Shown here one piece after another: positions 50,745 through 63,040 of a stretch of DNA of 64,000 bases (the stretch's first letter is position 1; every line of letters begins with the position of its first letter). The stretch covers positions 666,296,352 to 666,360,351 of the forward strand of contig NC_081412.1 in the NCBI RefSeq assembly GCF_030272615.1. The letters are read 5' to 3'. Under the pieces are notes generated by a model. That model saw only the letters and a list, made by a program, of their open reading frames with translations. It made no database searches and had not been told where the DNA came from. Both the position numbers and the translations under genes were made by a program. This stretch comes from Cryptomeria japonica. Its lineage: Eukaryota; Streptophyta; Pinopsida; Cupressales; Cupressaceae.

Positions 50745-51070
50745 CAATTCTATCAATTGTGTAGTAATTCCTAATAGTTGTGCAATACTATCAATTGTGC
50801 AACTTTATCTGTCAAAAGTGTAGCCTCTCAAGATATGTGTAGAAACCCTTATCATATGCACAGTTTCATCAATTGCATAACACTAGCATACAAATGTGCA
50901 ACAAAATAACTCATATGCATAGTTTTAGCAGTCTGGTCATATGCACAACATCACCATGCGTATGTGCAACATCAAGCTTCAAATAATAATAATTACAAAG
51001 CATATGCACAAATTCTAGCTTCATATGCACAAAATCATCCTTCTTGTGCATTTGCTTAATCAATTTTCCT
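50745..51070 (-). repeat. TTGTGCATATG array upstream of the decayed PMD ORF
   Basis: The plus strand carries catatgcaca and near variants at least six times, plus attgtgcaac words. Read on the PMD strand this is a repeated TTGTGCATATG, in the position that the GCGTCTGTGT array has in the younger element. Confidence 0.7.
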
Positions 51071-51558
51071 ACGCTATTTATGGTGCATTAATGATTCACT
51101 AGCAACCTAAGGGGCAACTACATATTGGCTTGCCATAGTCCTTAGAACGATCGAACAAACGCACACACTAAAACTTTTGATTCATAGTAAGAATGTCTGC
51201 CATCTTTGCTCCTAGCTCTCTCTACTCTTCTTCAATTGAATCCTAAATGTGAATGATGCAAATGAAGATGAATGAACCCAAAACACCTATATATAGGTAT
51301 TGTAACCCTAATTGGCTGTGATTGGTCGACGCGATCACCTATGACCCAAATTATCCTATTCTGGCCATGTTTTCTTTCAATTAACCTTGCTTTTTGTCTA
51401 TTTGCGGATTAACCTTTCTTCTTCTTCCTATCGAGAGATTGCCCAATTTTTTTTGCTTTTTTGTATAATCTCTCTAGGGAGCATACCACCTCCCATACTG
51501 GGGCATGTGCCATTTTAATATTTATTCTTTGAAACAACGCGATAAACCACATTGTCTC

Positions 51559-51571
51559 AAAAAAGAGCAAA
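51559..51571 (+). promoter_or_regulatory. Polypurine tract of the older element
   Basis: aaaaaagagcaaa directly before the TGGTAGACA start of the LTR, matching the tract of the younger element. Confidence 0.6.
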
Positions 51572-52421
51572 TGGTAGACATCTAAAACCGCCCTAACTTA
51601 ATTAAATAAAAATTAATTAATTAAATTATTTTACCATTATTTCTCTACTAAATAATTAAATATTTATTATTGATTTAATTATTTTCCCCCTTTCCTCTAT
51701 GAATTAATTGAATAATTTTAATTAATTTATTGATTCATTAGCTTTTTCTCTCAATTAATTTAAAAAATATTTTTAATTAATTTAATTAATTCATTATCCT
51801 TTTCTCTTCTAAAATTAAATTAAATATTTATTGTTTATTTAATTTCTAACTCTAATCTTTTTCCTCTATTAATTAAATAAATACTTTTACTTATTTAATT
51901 GATTCATTATCTTCTTTTTCTAAAATCTAAATGCAAAGTCATGTGCCAAATGTCTCACTTAACTCCTCTTCGCATAAAAAACTTCTCCCACCTCTTAATC
52001 TCAACCCTCCATTCACCTGCTCACCTCTTAAGGCGATGATTAATTTTCTTGAAGACTTATATAAAAGAGACCATTCTCTCCCATTTCTATATCCACAACT
52101 CAAGTATATGTCTATAATGCCAAATTTTGCTTGGAGCTTTCTTCATCATCTCACTTGAATTGTCAATCCACCAGTCTCCATTTTTGATGCCATCTTGTGC
52201 TAGTACTTAATACTGAGAGCAAATACATCAAACTTGCAAGATCGTGTAGGATATGAGAACAATGGAGTCAAGCTTATCAATTGCATGAGCTATAATGTTT
52301 GTTTATCTCATTGAATGCATTTGATTTAGAGCTCCATTGGTGTTGTTAAATAATTATGTAGATTCCAGGCTTATGGTTGGGGTAATTAGGGTTTACCAAT
52401 AGGTTCAAAATTCCGCATACA
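51572..52421 (+). repeat. 3' LTR of the older element
   Basis: It begins TGGTAGACATC (compare TGTAGACACCC in the younger LTR) and has the same AT-rich inverted blocks. It shares ctgagagcaaatacatcaa with the younger LTR and ends about gcataca. The end is approximate. Confidence 0.7.
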
Positions 52422-52859
52422 CAAATACAATAATCATATTTTATGTTATATTGATTTTTATAACAAAAGAGCATATTCCTTCAAACATCATAAGAAAAAT
52501 CACTCTCTAAATTGAGCTTTCTATTTTGGATTCATTATTTCCATTCAAATATGTCTTACAATGCATTAGCATGCATCACAAGTTGGTCAACAATTGTAAC
52601 TCACTCTTACAACTCTTTTTTATCTTTTTTTTATATATATATATCTTATGTGGGAGGCCAAACTTTTGAAGGTCATAATTTTTTTTATCCAAGAGGCCAT
52701 TGGATTCTATTTTTTAAAAATTTGGAGCTCAATACATAACATGCATCCATATAAGTGATGTAAATAATTTTTTTTTTCCCAAAAACAAAATCTATAACCA
52801 AGAAATTAAGTTTGTGTTATATATTTTGAACAGTGCATTCTTCATATTCTTGACATTAG

Positions 52860-54200
52860 GAGAGAGGTCAAGAAACATTTCCTAACAAGCACAAAATGGA
52901 TAGAAAGCTAATCAAATAGAGATAAAAAAATGCATTCTTGAATGGTGGTCTCAAAGAAATAGTGTATATGACTCAACCAAAAGGATATGTAGTCAGAGGT
53001 CAAGAATAATTAGTGTGCAAGTCTATGAAATTGTTGTATAGTTTGAAGCAAGCCCCAAGAGAATGATATGAAAAACTCATTAAATAACTCTCGAAGATGA
53101 ATTTCAAGAACTTGAGTTTGGTGATGCAACTCTTTTTGTTAAAAAAGGTGGATAAAACAATTATACCTGGTTGTTTTGTGGATGTCTTATTTGTAACTTG
53201 TAACAATCAAATATTCATTGTGATTGTGAAAGTAGAATTGAAAAAAGAATTTGAAATAGCTAACTTGGAATGCTTTCATTACTACTTGGGTATTCAAATG
53301 ATTCAAAAAAAAAATGTATTTCATCATCCAACAAAAACTATATGAAAAACTCATTAAATAACTCTTGAAGATGGTTTGGTGATGCAACTCTTTTTGTCAA
53401 AAAGGTGGATAGAACAATTATACCTAGTTGTTTTGTGGATGTCTTGTTTGTAACTTGTAACAATGAAATATTCATTGTGATTGTGAAAGTAGAATTGAAA
53501 AAATAATTTGAAATGGCTAAATTGGAATGCCTTCATTACTACTTGGGTATTCAAATGATTAAAAAAAAATGCATTTCATCACCCAACAAAAACTATATTG
53601 GTGAGCTTTTAAATAGATTTAGAATGTTGAACTACTAACCACTCAATACTTCCATGGAATAAAGTTTGAAACTAACATCAAATGATAAATGTAGAGTTTG
53701 ATGATGCAACTCAATATAGACAACATGTTGGAAGTTTAATTTATATAACAAAAAGACCAAACATTTCTTTTGTTGCTGATGTCCTAGACTACATGACTAT
53801 AAATCTATGAAAATTCTACTTTAGATTTCCCAATGCATTCAAAGTCAATGGTCATCTCTTGAATGTCTAAGTATAGTGCTAGCTCCCTCCTTAGAAAAAG
53901 TAAATCATATGACAACTTTGAGGCAAGTAGGGAAATATTATAGCTTAAGAAGACCCTTGAAGATTTGTTTAGAACAACACATATCATCTATGTCTCTCCT
54001 AGTTAACAATACATCTACTATCAAAATGACAAAATGTACAATCTTTTACAATTAGATCAAATACAAACACAAAGTTCCTTTTAATTCAACATAATGTAAA
54101 AAAAAATAGTGTACATCTCAAGTATCATCCAACTACAAAACAAACATCAAATATTCTTACAAAAGTGCTTGGACAAGTTGATTTTGAGTTGTCATGAATG
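52860..54200 (+). pseudogene. Ty1/copia reverse transcriptase and RNase H remnant
   Basis: Readable blocks: VYMTQPKGYVV and LLYSLKQAPRE (about 52960-53065), VDKTIIPGCFVDVLFVTCNN (about 53145-53205; the usual YVDDL is changed), LKKEFEIANLECFHYYLGIQ (about 53235-53300), ELLNRFRML (about 53600), RQHVGSLIYITKRPNISFV (about 53715-53775), and TSNILTKVLGQVDFELS near 54145-54195. About 260-270 bp of the RT is tandemly duplicated (53068-53340 and 53341-53600). No LTRs were identified. Confidence 0.8.
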
Positions 54201-54788
54201 TTTGGTTTAACAACCCCTTTAGATTAGGGTAGAATTTAAATATTAATCTTACAACAACATTGCATTTAGTTTTGGTGCCTTTCTTTTTTCAATTTATTTG
54301 TGGTAGTTAAACTGTTCTTAATTGTAATATAAATAAGATTGTAAATAACAATATATTCCATTTTGTTATGGTTTTTTAATCGCTTTCCAAACTATTCAAA
54401 TAATATGATTAAGGTCCCTTGTGACATTTCCATTCCATGTATAGAATATGAGGACACACAGATTATTAATGTTCTTGCCTAACATCATGAATATTTAAAT
54501 ATAATATATTTTTTAATTAGATTAGTTACAAACTCCTCAAACCATAATTTGGTTAAAGTAGATTTTTCTCAATTTAGAAAAATAAATTATAAATGTATTT
54601 AACTAGAAAATATGAAAAAAAAGACAACATTGCCATTACAAAAAGGTAATAAGAAAATATTTAATATAAACTAAGTGTTAAATATATTAACTTTTTGCTC
54701 TGCATTTATTGTCTTATATACATAGGAAAGCATTCTAGCTCAAAGTCAATCGTCAACTTTTTGTTAGAATGGATCGTTTATATATTCT
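54201..54788. other. No gene recognised
   Basis: AT-rich sequence between the copia remnant and the kinase 3' end. It may include the kinase 3' UTR, but no polyadenylation signal can be chosen with confidence. Confidence 0.4.
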
Positions 54789-57753
54789 TTACATTACACA
54801 ACAATTGTTAAGCCAATATTGAGGATGCATCTTTTTTTTTGACTTCCGTATTTGTACTTCCATCATCTCTAGTTCATTGATAATTGCCTCAAATGGTGGT
54901 CTCTTGCTAGGATCCTTATCCCAGCATTTCCGAAGTAGCCTGCAAAAAAGGAGAAATCTTATATTCCCTTTAAAATTCAACAAGAAATAATACTAATGTA
55001 TATTCCTTACAAACTAGAACGATTGTATCAGTGTGTGGTCCATGAAATTTGTAGCAATCACAAGCTATTACGCACTCTTTAATTTCTTTAGTATAGTAAG
55101 ATGCCATGAGTGCTGGTCTATGATTCTCGTTTGCACGCCTTTCTGCTAATACTTGGGGATGTTCATATCTATTTGAAGGTCCTCCCTCAAACATCTAGAA
55201 CACAAATTACACATAATTGAATCAAAATTGTTAAGCAACATCATTTTTTGGTTGTAAACAATAATATGAAATTTTCATTTATTTTCTATTAGATTCAATG
55301 AGGCTTACACCATCTATAGAACTCTCCTGATCTAAAGAACTATCTACTTATAATAAAATGTACGTTGTCTGTAAAGCCATCTACTCATAATGAACTTATT
55401 CATACAAGCGAAGATGATTTCTCATCATATCAATTCTGTTCATTGGAGGGCAAAATACAAACTGGCATTCGTTTGTTAAAATACCATATCCGATTTGTTG
55501 AAAATGGAGTTTCGTCAGGCTCCAAGAGTATCAATCAACAAGGAAAATTACATCTACACTATTCATTCGCAAAAGAAAAATAACTGTAAAATGATTGTTG
55601 CTACGAATTTGTTCATACAAACCCCTAGGAGATGGGGTTAAGATTCTACAATATGATTATATTGAACAAGTCTAACAATACCAGGTTACATATTATTAAA
55701 TGGGAATTCTTAATAATAGGAAAGGTGGAAAAACTTGGAAATATGAGGTAATGAAATCCTTTATTATTAGGTTGACTCGTTGAATTTCAGTGGAGCTGCC
55801 AAAGGAACCCTTGGTCATGTGAGGGTATCATTGCCAAAAAACCCTGGCAATTCATGAGGTCATTCAGTAGATGGAAGATTTGTAACGATGTTGGATACAA
55901 TGTAGCATTGTATGAAGAGTATGGTAGGACATATGATGAAACAAAACATGGCAAAGGTCAGTTCTGCCCAAGGAGTTAATGGATGACTGAAAATTTCATA
56001 CTATTAAAATGGAGGCAGAACCCACCCTTTCTGCTATGAATGTAAACGAAGTGCTGGTGGATGGTTCTGAGTCCTGACCAAGTGGCGGTGGAAGACCAGG
56101 AGTAGAGGAAGCCGCATGCACAATTGCACTTTACTGCCTTGTCTGTAAGCATAATTGACAGTCAATTTCTGATTCCAGTTCAGTTTTTGCTTTATCAGAC
56201 TCTGGTCAATTTGGGTCTGATACTGTAGTCTATGTCAGTATCCTGTGGCCCGAACGCTATGTACTGTTACCATCAAGGCACATATTGGAAGTGGTGCTGC
56301 AAAAGAAATATATAGTATAACTGCATGCTATAATTATAAACACTGAAGTTACCATAGGCATAATTTGCTTGTTTTGTAATGTTGCGTTCTCTCCTGGATT
56401 AGGTGGCTATAACAAAACCCAAGAGGTTTTGATTGTGATTTTCTATCTAAGCAAGGATGTTAGTCCTTTTTTAAATAACCTGTCCAAAACTGATATAAAA
56501 AGGAATAAATAGAGGCAGAAATAGGTCAAACTAATGGGAGAACACAAGGTCACATCTTATTGTTCCCAACAGGGATCTCTATGATACCATGTTTGTGAAA
56601 TCAAGGTAGTGGAGAGAAATTATTATCAATTCATACAAAGAAATGTGGCAATGAAAATGAACAAGGAAGTAATCCATATGCATTGTGTTCAACGGTAATG
56701 GGTGCTTACTTCAATGAGACCCAGGTTACAATATTGTGGATACGTTCCCAACCTAAATCTAATGGAATACCTTGTATTATTACTTGTTCTTTGTAGACAG
56801 ACAATTGATTATATGAAATTGGAGAATGTAAAGAAATCGTTACATAATATACAAAGGTCAAAGATGTTTCCTGTTGGAAATTATTGTTTAAACACCACAT
56901 TTTCCTTTTCTACGTTGAAGAAGACTCTGAGATAGATAGTCTAGGGGTCTCGATGAGATCTACATGGAGAAAGGGAAGTTTACTGAGGCAGTTCTGCTCT
57001 TGTATGGAATTACCGCTTGATGAGCATTCCTGTTTCTGTAACTTAATCTAAGTTGACATCAATCAGAGGGATTTATTGAAGATGGAAATCATTGGGTTGA
57101 TTCTTTTCCTTTACCTTACTAAGCAGCTATTGGGCATGAAAACCATAATTGTTCATACTTCATATATCGTATTTAGATGTTGTGGCCATATGCCCAAGAG
57201 TCTCAAATCAAACATACCTCTTGCACTATGAAAGCAAAAGAGAAGACATCTATACTCTTGTCATAATTTTCTTCACGATAAATCTCAGGAGCCATGTATC
57301 GATCTGCCAGATTAACCAATGGACTAAATTCAGTTCATGACATTCAAGATGTAAAGCACAAATATAAGACTTACCATGCACCAAGACTAAGAAGAGATAG
57401 TAGATTTATAGCCTAAGATTATGACTAGAGAAACTCCTACATGAGCCTGTCCCGCCAGTCATTTTAACAGGCTCTGCAACATTCTTATCTTGAACTATCC
57501 TGCTCAACCCAAAATCAGTAACTTTCAAATGCCCTTCCTCATCCTGCAAAACATTCCTATTTAAACAAACAAAAGAAAAGGAATTAAATTAATACAAGAA
57601 CTCTAAAAGTAGCTAATAACTCTAGAAATTGTTACATTTGATTCAGGTGTAAAATCACTTAAAATAAAACTAAAACAGTTTTGCCAATACCTTGGTGTCA
57701 AATCGCGGTGTATGATTGGTGTTGGTTTATGTTGATGAAGATAATTCATCCCT
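54789..57753 (-). CDS. Raf-like / integrin-linked-kinase-like Ser/Thr protein kinase, 3' exons (partial)
   Basis: A protein kinase of the plant MAPKKK-like (Raf, ILK) group, inferred from the C-lobe. Exons on the minus strand: 57691-57753 (GMNYLHQH, IIHRDLTPR catalytic loop); 57441-57556 (NVLQDEEGHLKVTDFGLSR, DFG motif); 57218-57303 (YRYMAPEIYREENYDKS, then DVFSFAFIVQE); about 55072-55194 (MFEGGPSNRYEHPQ); 54789-54939 (LLRKCWDKDPSKRPPFEAI, then NELEMMEVQIRKSKKK, stop TAA). The first three join in phase with gt/ag sites. The fourth and fifth do not: the visible donor (GAGTGC then gtaata) leaves the frame wrong for LLRKCW, so either the donor is mutated or the copy is dead. The HRD, DFG and APE motifs are intact. 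N-lobe and ankyrin exons are absent from the window; they may lie beyond the repeats to the right. Confidence 0.8.
56576..56940 (-). repeat. Candidate copia-type PBS and LTR fragment in the kinase intron
   Basis: The minus strand reads TGGTATCATAGAGA (56576-56589), close to the initiator-Met tRNA primer word TGGTATCAGAGC, and directly right of it the plus strand begins tgtttgtg. No second LTR or coding block was recognised. Confidence 0.3.
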
Positions 57754-58249
57754 CTGCAAAGAAATTGTCAATTCAATGAAAAACTATACATGAGAAAAGT
57801 TTTTCTTAAGCTATACCAGACTGTGTAAACGTAAAGGCACATTATAAACTTCAATTAGATTATTTAACCATCTATAGTTTTTCTTTTACACACTGGAATT
57901 TTTTTTAAAGTCGAGTACAGTACCAACGTGGAAAAACCCAACAAATCACATATTTTTCATAAACAAAGATCAGAGAAGAACTTTTATTGATAACAATTTC
58001 CAGGATCTGTGGTTTGTCTTGTTCCTTGCAGTCATTAATAAACTTCAAGAGGAGGAATGAAGGATATTAGCACCAGCATTGTGAAGAGTCATGTGTCAAC
58101 CACCACATCTGCTGGCTACTTATTTATTACACCTCTTCATTTTTGTTATTAAAATTGCATTGAAAAGAGGATTCTCATTCTTACCTACTATACCAATCCT
58201 TTTCTTTTTGTTTGGTGAATTGAGGGAATATGCATGTATGTATATATAT
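57754..58249. other. No exon recognised (kinase intron or upstream)
   Basis: The acceptor of the 57691-57753 exon (tttgcag) implies an intron here. No N-lobe exon was found before the repeat starting at 58250. Confidence 0.4.
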
Positions 58250-61200
58250 TGTAGAACACAAGATGCCACTGAGAGGGGGGGTGAATCAGTGGTTTCCAAA
58301 CTTAGCCCTTTTAATCCTAAATGTGTGTACCGGTTAGTAGATCTAACACAAGGTGAATATACCGGTGAGATAGGGAGAAGGCCAAAATGCAAACACACAC
58401 AAAAGGCACATCACTTAACATTGGATATACGAGGAAAACCCAACATGGGAAAAACCTCGGTGAGAAATGCTGCCGAAGTCTACTGCTCCAATCCAGCCTC
58501 ACAATGAACAACATATTACAAAGTTTAGGCACCAACCCAAGGAGCACCAACCCTTGCACCAAGCTCCAACTCAGTGATTACAATGAAATATATCAATACA
58601 ATAGTAATAACCTTGTTACAAATGAGCTTTGTAACTCTCACACATATCTTTGTTTGATGCTCTATGTTCTTTGCATCAGCTCTGCCGGATCTCCCTTCAC
58701 TCTCCCTCTGACTTACCGGTAGAATCCTCTCTATGCTGGTTTTATCTCTTCACTGCTTCTCTGCTTCAGTCCTATCGGTTCAAACACTGTCGGTTAGGAG
58801 AATTGATAGACTCTGCAACTGCTTCACCGGTTGCCTCAACCCTTATTGGTTGAATCCTTTCTGTCACTATGCCTCTGCTCAACTTCTGCCTTGTTGGATT
58901 TTCTCTGAAACTCACTCATTGCTGCCTTCTTACCGGTTGGACACAACCAGTTAAACGATCTGTTAGTTTCTATGATAGCTCACTGGTCACTTTTGTTAGG
59001 TCCTGGAGACAACTGAGAGGGGGGGGGTGGGGGGTGTTGAATCAATTGTCTAATAAATTTAAACCAAAAACCAATTAACCAACTTAATGCTTAATACCGG
59101 TAAACCAGTTAAGTGTACCGGTAGACAGTGTTAACAGTAAATTGCTATACAGGTAGAGATTAATGCATGAAACATAAACATAGTCATCCACAACACATAA
59201 CAACAATATTTGTACGTGGAAACCCTGTAAGGGGAAAAACCACGGTGGGAAACCTTAACCACAATTAGATGATACTACTGCAGATAGTAAGTGTACATAA
59301 ATGGGGTGTGCACATGCAGAAAGGCCAACAGCCTAGAGCTCACTGCTCAATCACAAAATGGGAGTCACACTGACTACAGTTGGATGGTTAAATCCAATAA
59401 GAATGTACTGCACAAAATAGCATCTTCATATGCTGGATTCAGTACCGGTGTAATGCTGATATGCTTCTACAAAAACCTAGCTTCACCTTCAAATGATGTC
59501 TTCGTGTATACCTCTGCTTAATCTCGCATATACCTTCACACAATTCTTTTTCGCATTCCACATTCGATCTTACAAATAAGATCTTACATTTATACCATAA
59601 CCTAAGACCAATTTTAGTAGGTTGGCTCTACAAGATATTACAATAAAAAACATTTTACATACAATATAATATTCGATGCAATAACCGATTAAACATGTCG
59701 GCTTAATGCATTTACAACAATAATAAATCATCTCCATAGTGTGCCATGCTGAACTGGAAAAGATAAACCTGCCGGTGTAACCCTAGATAACCCTGGACCT
59801 ATTTTACCGGTAAAAGCAAATATGCAAATATGAATATACCAATGATTAATTCTTCAAAACAAAGTGTCCACACGATGTCTTCGACATTACCAAGTGTCTT
59901 CCATATCATTCCAAGTGCCGGTGAACATTATATCCTGTCGGTGAACCATATACCAGTAACTGTGCAATAGTTACTTGCTTGCCGATGAATGTTGCTGGAT
60001 TTCCAAAGTGCTAGTGTTTTAGTAGGTGTTGACATCAATGACAAAACCATACCAAAATACCAACAACTTTAACCTCACCGGTTAAACCCTCTTACCAGTT
60101 CTCTCAAGCACTCAGTCACTATGATCTTCTGTAGATTACACTTTGACTAATCAACTCTCTGCTGCACTCTCACACTTTGATTTTCAATATCCAGCTCCTT
60201 ATCATCTAGCAGCATCAATCACTTAGGTCTTCTACCTGCATATTTATAGCCAAGCTTTCCCGCCAAAACGGAGAATCAAATCTTGGCACACAAGGGTTCC
60301 TTCCACTGATTGTGGACAGTAACAAATCATATTTGATCTGCATGGGCATTGACGACTTGCAAGCAATCACACATCACTGCCAATCTCGTTGCTTCCAATA
60401 CACGTTTGCTATATTTAGCAACCAGGCAAACTGATCATCGACCTGCATTTGCCAATCACATCAAGTGATCTCTTGGTTGCCTTCACTAGATCCGATTTGC
60501 ACTTGGATATCCTGCATTGATCGTTGCAACACAAACGTCAACCATCTGATCTGCCTCGAGCCGCACCCTTCTGCTCTTGACCTGTGATTTATGCAATTGA
60601 CATTAATGTCGACCAATCACCAACTACCTCACCAAAACACTCTTCACTGACTACTGCATGTTTGACACTTGGAGTCCATGTGTCCTCTTTGTCCGCATCC
60701 ACCTCAGCTCAGTCACTTGTGTCAGTTTAGACTTAGTCACTGACCACAACACACAACCGGTATACTTCATACTACCGGTCCATCTTACCTTGCCGGTTAT
60801 ACACTAACCGGTAAACCTTCATGCCATGCTTTTCTCTTGTTCTGCCGGTGGGATCACATTAGCCCGGTCACTAAAACAAGACACATGTCCAGAGTGAGTC
60901 ACCATACACATCTTCATCTGGTGAGAGCCTTTCACCTATGCCTCTTTGGTCTCTTGTCGGTTGACATCCTTACCGATTGACACTAGCATGTCAACAATCT
61001 TCAATGCACACATTCTATCATACCGGTGGCATGACAACAAAGACATCAATCAACAACGGGGATCTTTGTTGATATCATCATTTTGGTAATTGCATGTTAG
61101 CAACTGCTAAACCTTACCTCATCTTCATTAGACCGGTTCTCCTCTCAACTGGTTTGTCAAAGTGACAAACTCATCACTTATTTACTCTTCCTTCTCTGTC

Positions 61201-61590
61201 CCAGTAACTCATCATGCCTTGTCTTGCTGATCCAGTGCACATCTTTGGTTTCACATGTTGGAGGCTTCTAATTTCACTTTGGTCATCCAGTATGTGTCTT
61301 CAACCACCTAGCTTCAACTTCTCTGACTGTCTTATCTCGGAGGGTTATGATGCATTCCATGCATGTTGTGAGATAAGCTCAGTATGACCACTTACCGGTG
61401 GGAGTAGATGGATTGAAGCACTTAGCCTGCTGAACATTTGGTGAAAACCAGTTGACCTTCCTTACTATCTTGCTGCAACACAATCTCTGTCAGTTTTCTC
61501 CTTAATCTGTGACAACATCTTAACCGGTGGGACACCTGTTGAATATCATCAATCAAACTGCATACCGGTTGTCTACCTGTTGACGTGTAT
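58250..61590 (-). repeat. ACCGGT-rich LTR-type repeat, outer
   Basis: It starts TGTAGAACACAAGA with a ctgagagggggggtgaatc block. accggt and its variants recur dozens of times. A minus-strand TATA box (ggctataaatatgc) lies near 60240. The right end is uncertain (about 61590). It is interrupted by the solo LTR at 58994-60065. Confidence 0.5.
58994..60065. mobile_element. Solo LTR nested in the outer repeat
   Basis: 1072 bp. It begins TGTTAGGTCCTGG, ends AATACCAACA, and has the exact 5-bp duplication ACTTT (58989-58993 and 60066-60070). It carries the same gagaggggggggtg block and accggt words as its host repeat, so it is a relative. Confidence 0.88.
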
Positions 61591-63040
61591 TTTGTACACT
61601 ATCAAACACAGAATAAAATACCCAAGGGTACCTTATCCTCTCTTGAGTAAAGCCTCTGAATGCTGAAGATATCCTGAAAAGGATCAATTAGGGTGACTTC
61701 AAGGTTCTTCGATGTAGGATCTCTACGTGTGGATAAGCTCTCTGTGGTATGATGTGATTTGCTGGAATCACAAGGGGACTTACACTTGATGACTGAACTT
61801 CTGATTTGCTTTGAACATTGCTGGAACACAGGATTTTACTAGCTTTGACTTGAAAAAAGGAAAAAAGATGAGGGCGAGGAAAGGATCTAATCCTAACACT
61901 AAGAATGTAAGAGCAATGAATGATCTTTGATGAAATTCTAACTAAGTCTTGTTTTGACATCCCAAGACCATCTCCACAAGGTTAGTGCGATCTTCGAAGG
62001 AAAGCTTTATGATGTTCAAATCATCACTGCAGGCATAGACACCATCAGGCTGATGCATATCAATGAAGAAGCGACAATTGAAGTTAAGCTTAAGCTGAGT
62101 GATTCTAGTTGACTACACAAGGCAAGTCTGCAATCAACAAACTGCTAGTAGTATGGATATACGAATTTCACCATCAATCAAGCACATTTCTTCCATTCAT
62201 CTAATCATCTACCATCTAAGATTGAAGATTCGACAAGAAACCATGCATATTGCAAGAAACGACACACTTCACCATTACTTCAATGAAAATGGAGTTTGTT
62301 TACAATCAATGGCAACAATTTCTTGCCTTGTCCTCCTATTCTACTCTAATTGCTAGACTAATTCGCCATTCTAACTACTGACTCTCTATCTTCTATTCTG
62401 TTCTCCTTTTTAACTCCTTCTAACTGCCTTTACAAATGAAGAGCCGGGGCTTATATAGTGCCCACAATACAACTCGATGGCTAAGATCAATTTGAGATCA
62501 ATGGCCAAGATTCAATAATTAAAACCTTAATTAGGGTTTGTTACAACCATTACATAACATTTAATGCTTGACCAATGATAAAATTACATCCTTAGGACAC
62601 ATGTCTTCTCTGGAAAAATCGACCAATAGATAGCTGGGGTAGGTACATAGAAGTTTGTGCCACCTTCCATGAGTTAGGTACATTGAATCTGGACATGTTG
62701 AGGTCGACCAATCCGACTGGAGGAGTGATGGCTGGGATGCCAACTCATCTGACACTTGGTTGATGTCAAATTGATGTTGCTGGGAAGCTAGCTTTAATTG
62801 ACTCTTCTAAAACTATCTGCTTCTTCAACGAACCCTTTGCTCTGACTTCTTGTGTCCTTGATTTGCAGGATGATGATGTACCCCGCCTTGGAATACTGGA
62901 CTGGAAGAGGTTGCCCTTATCCTGATGATGCTGGATCGAAGAAGGTCGTCCTTGTCGATGCTAGGCTGGAGGAGCTCGTCCTTGATCTGGCTTGATTTTC
63001 CAACTCCGGGATCTCCATTTAATGCCTACACAACATTTCA
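61591..63040 (-). repeat. Second LTR-type repeat
   Basis: The plus strand starts tgtattttgtacactatc and ends about gcctacaca. A minus-strand TATA box (cactatataagcccc) lies near 62447-62461. No target duplication or coding region was found. Confidence 0.4.

Larger units (their letters stand above)
44773..52421 (+). mobile_element. Older Tat-like element, right part
   Basis: This is the continuation of the element begun at 28335. It holds RNase H, integrase, pol end (46548), a spacer, a decayed antisense PMD ORF and a 3' LTR (51572-52421). Gene order, orientation of the extra ORF and LTR terminus match the younger element nested in it, so the two belong to the same lineage. Confidence 0.85.

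Noticed and set aside
55365-55583. Possible kinase exon on the plus strand
   Set aside because: It lies in the intron on the wrong strand, with no kinase motif.
58091-58507. Plus-strand 138-codon frame
   Set aside because: It spans the start of an LTR-type repeat and unique sequence; no domain.
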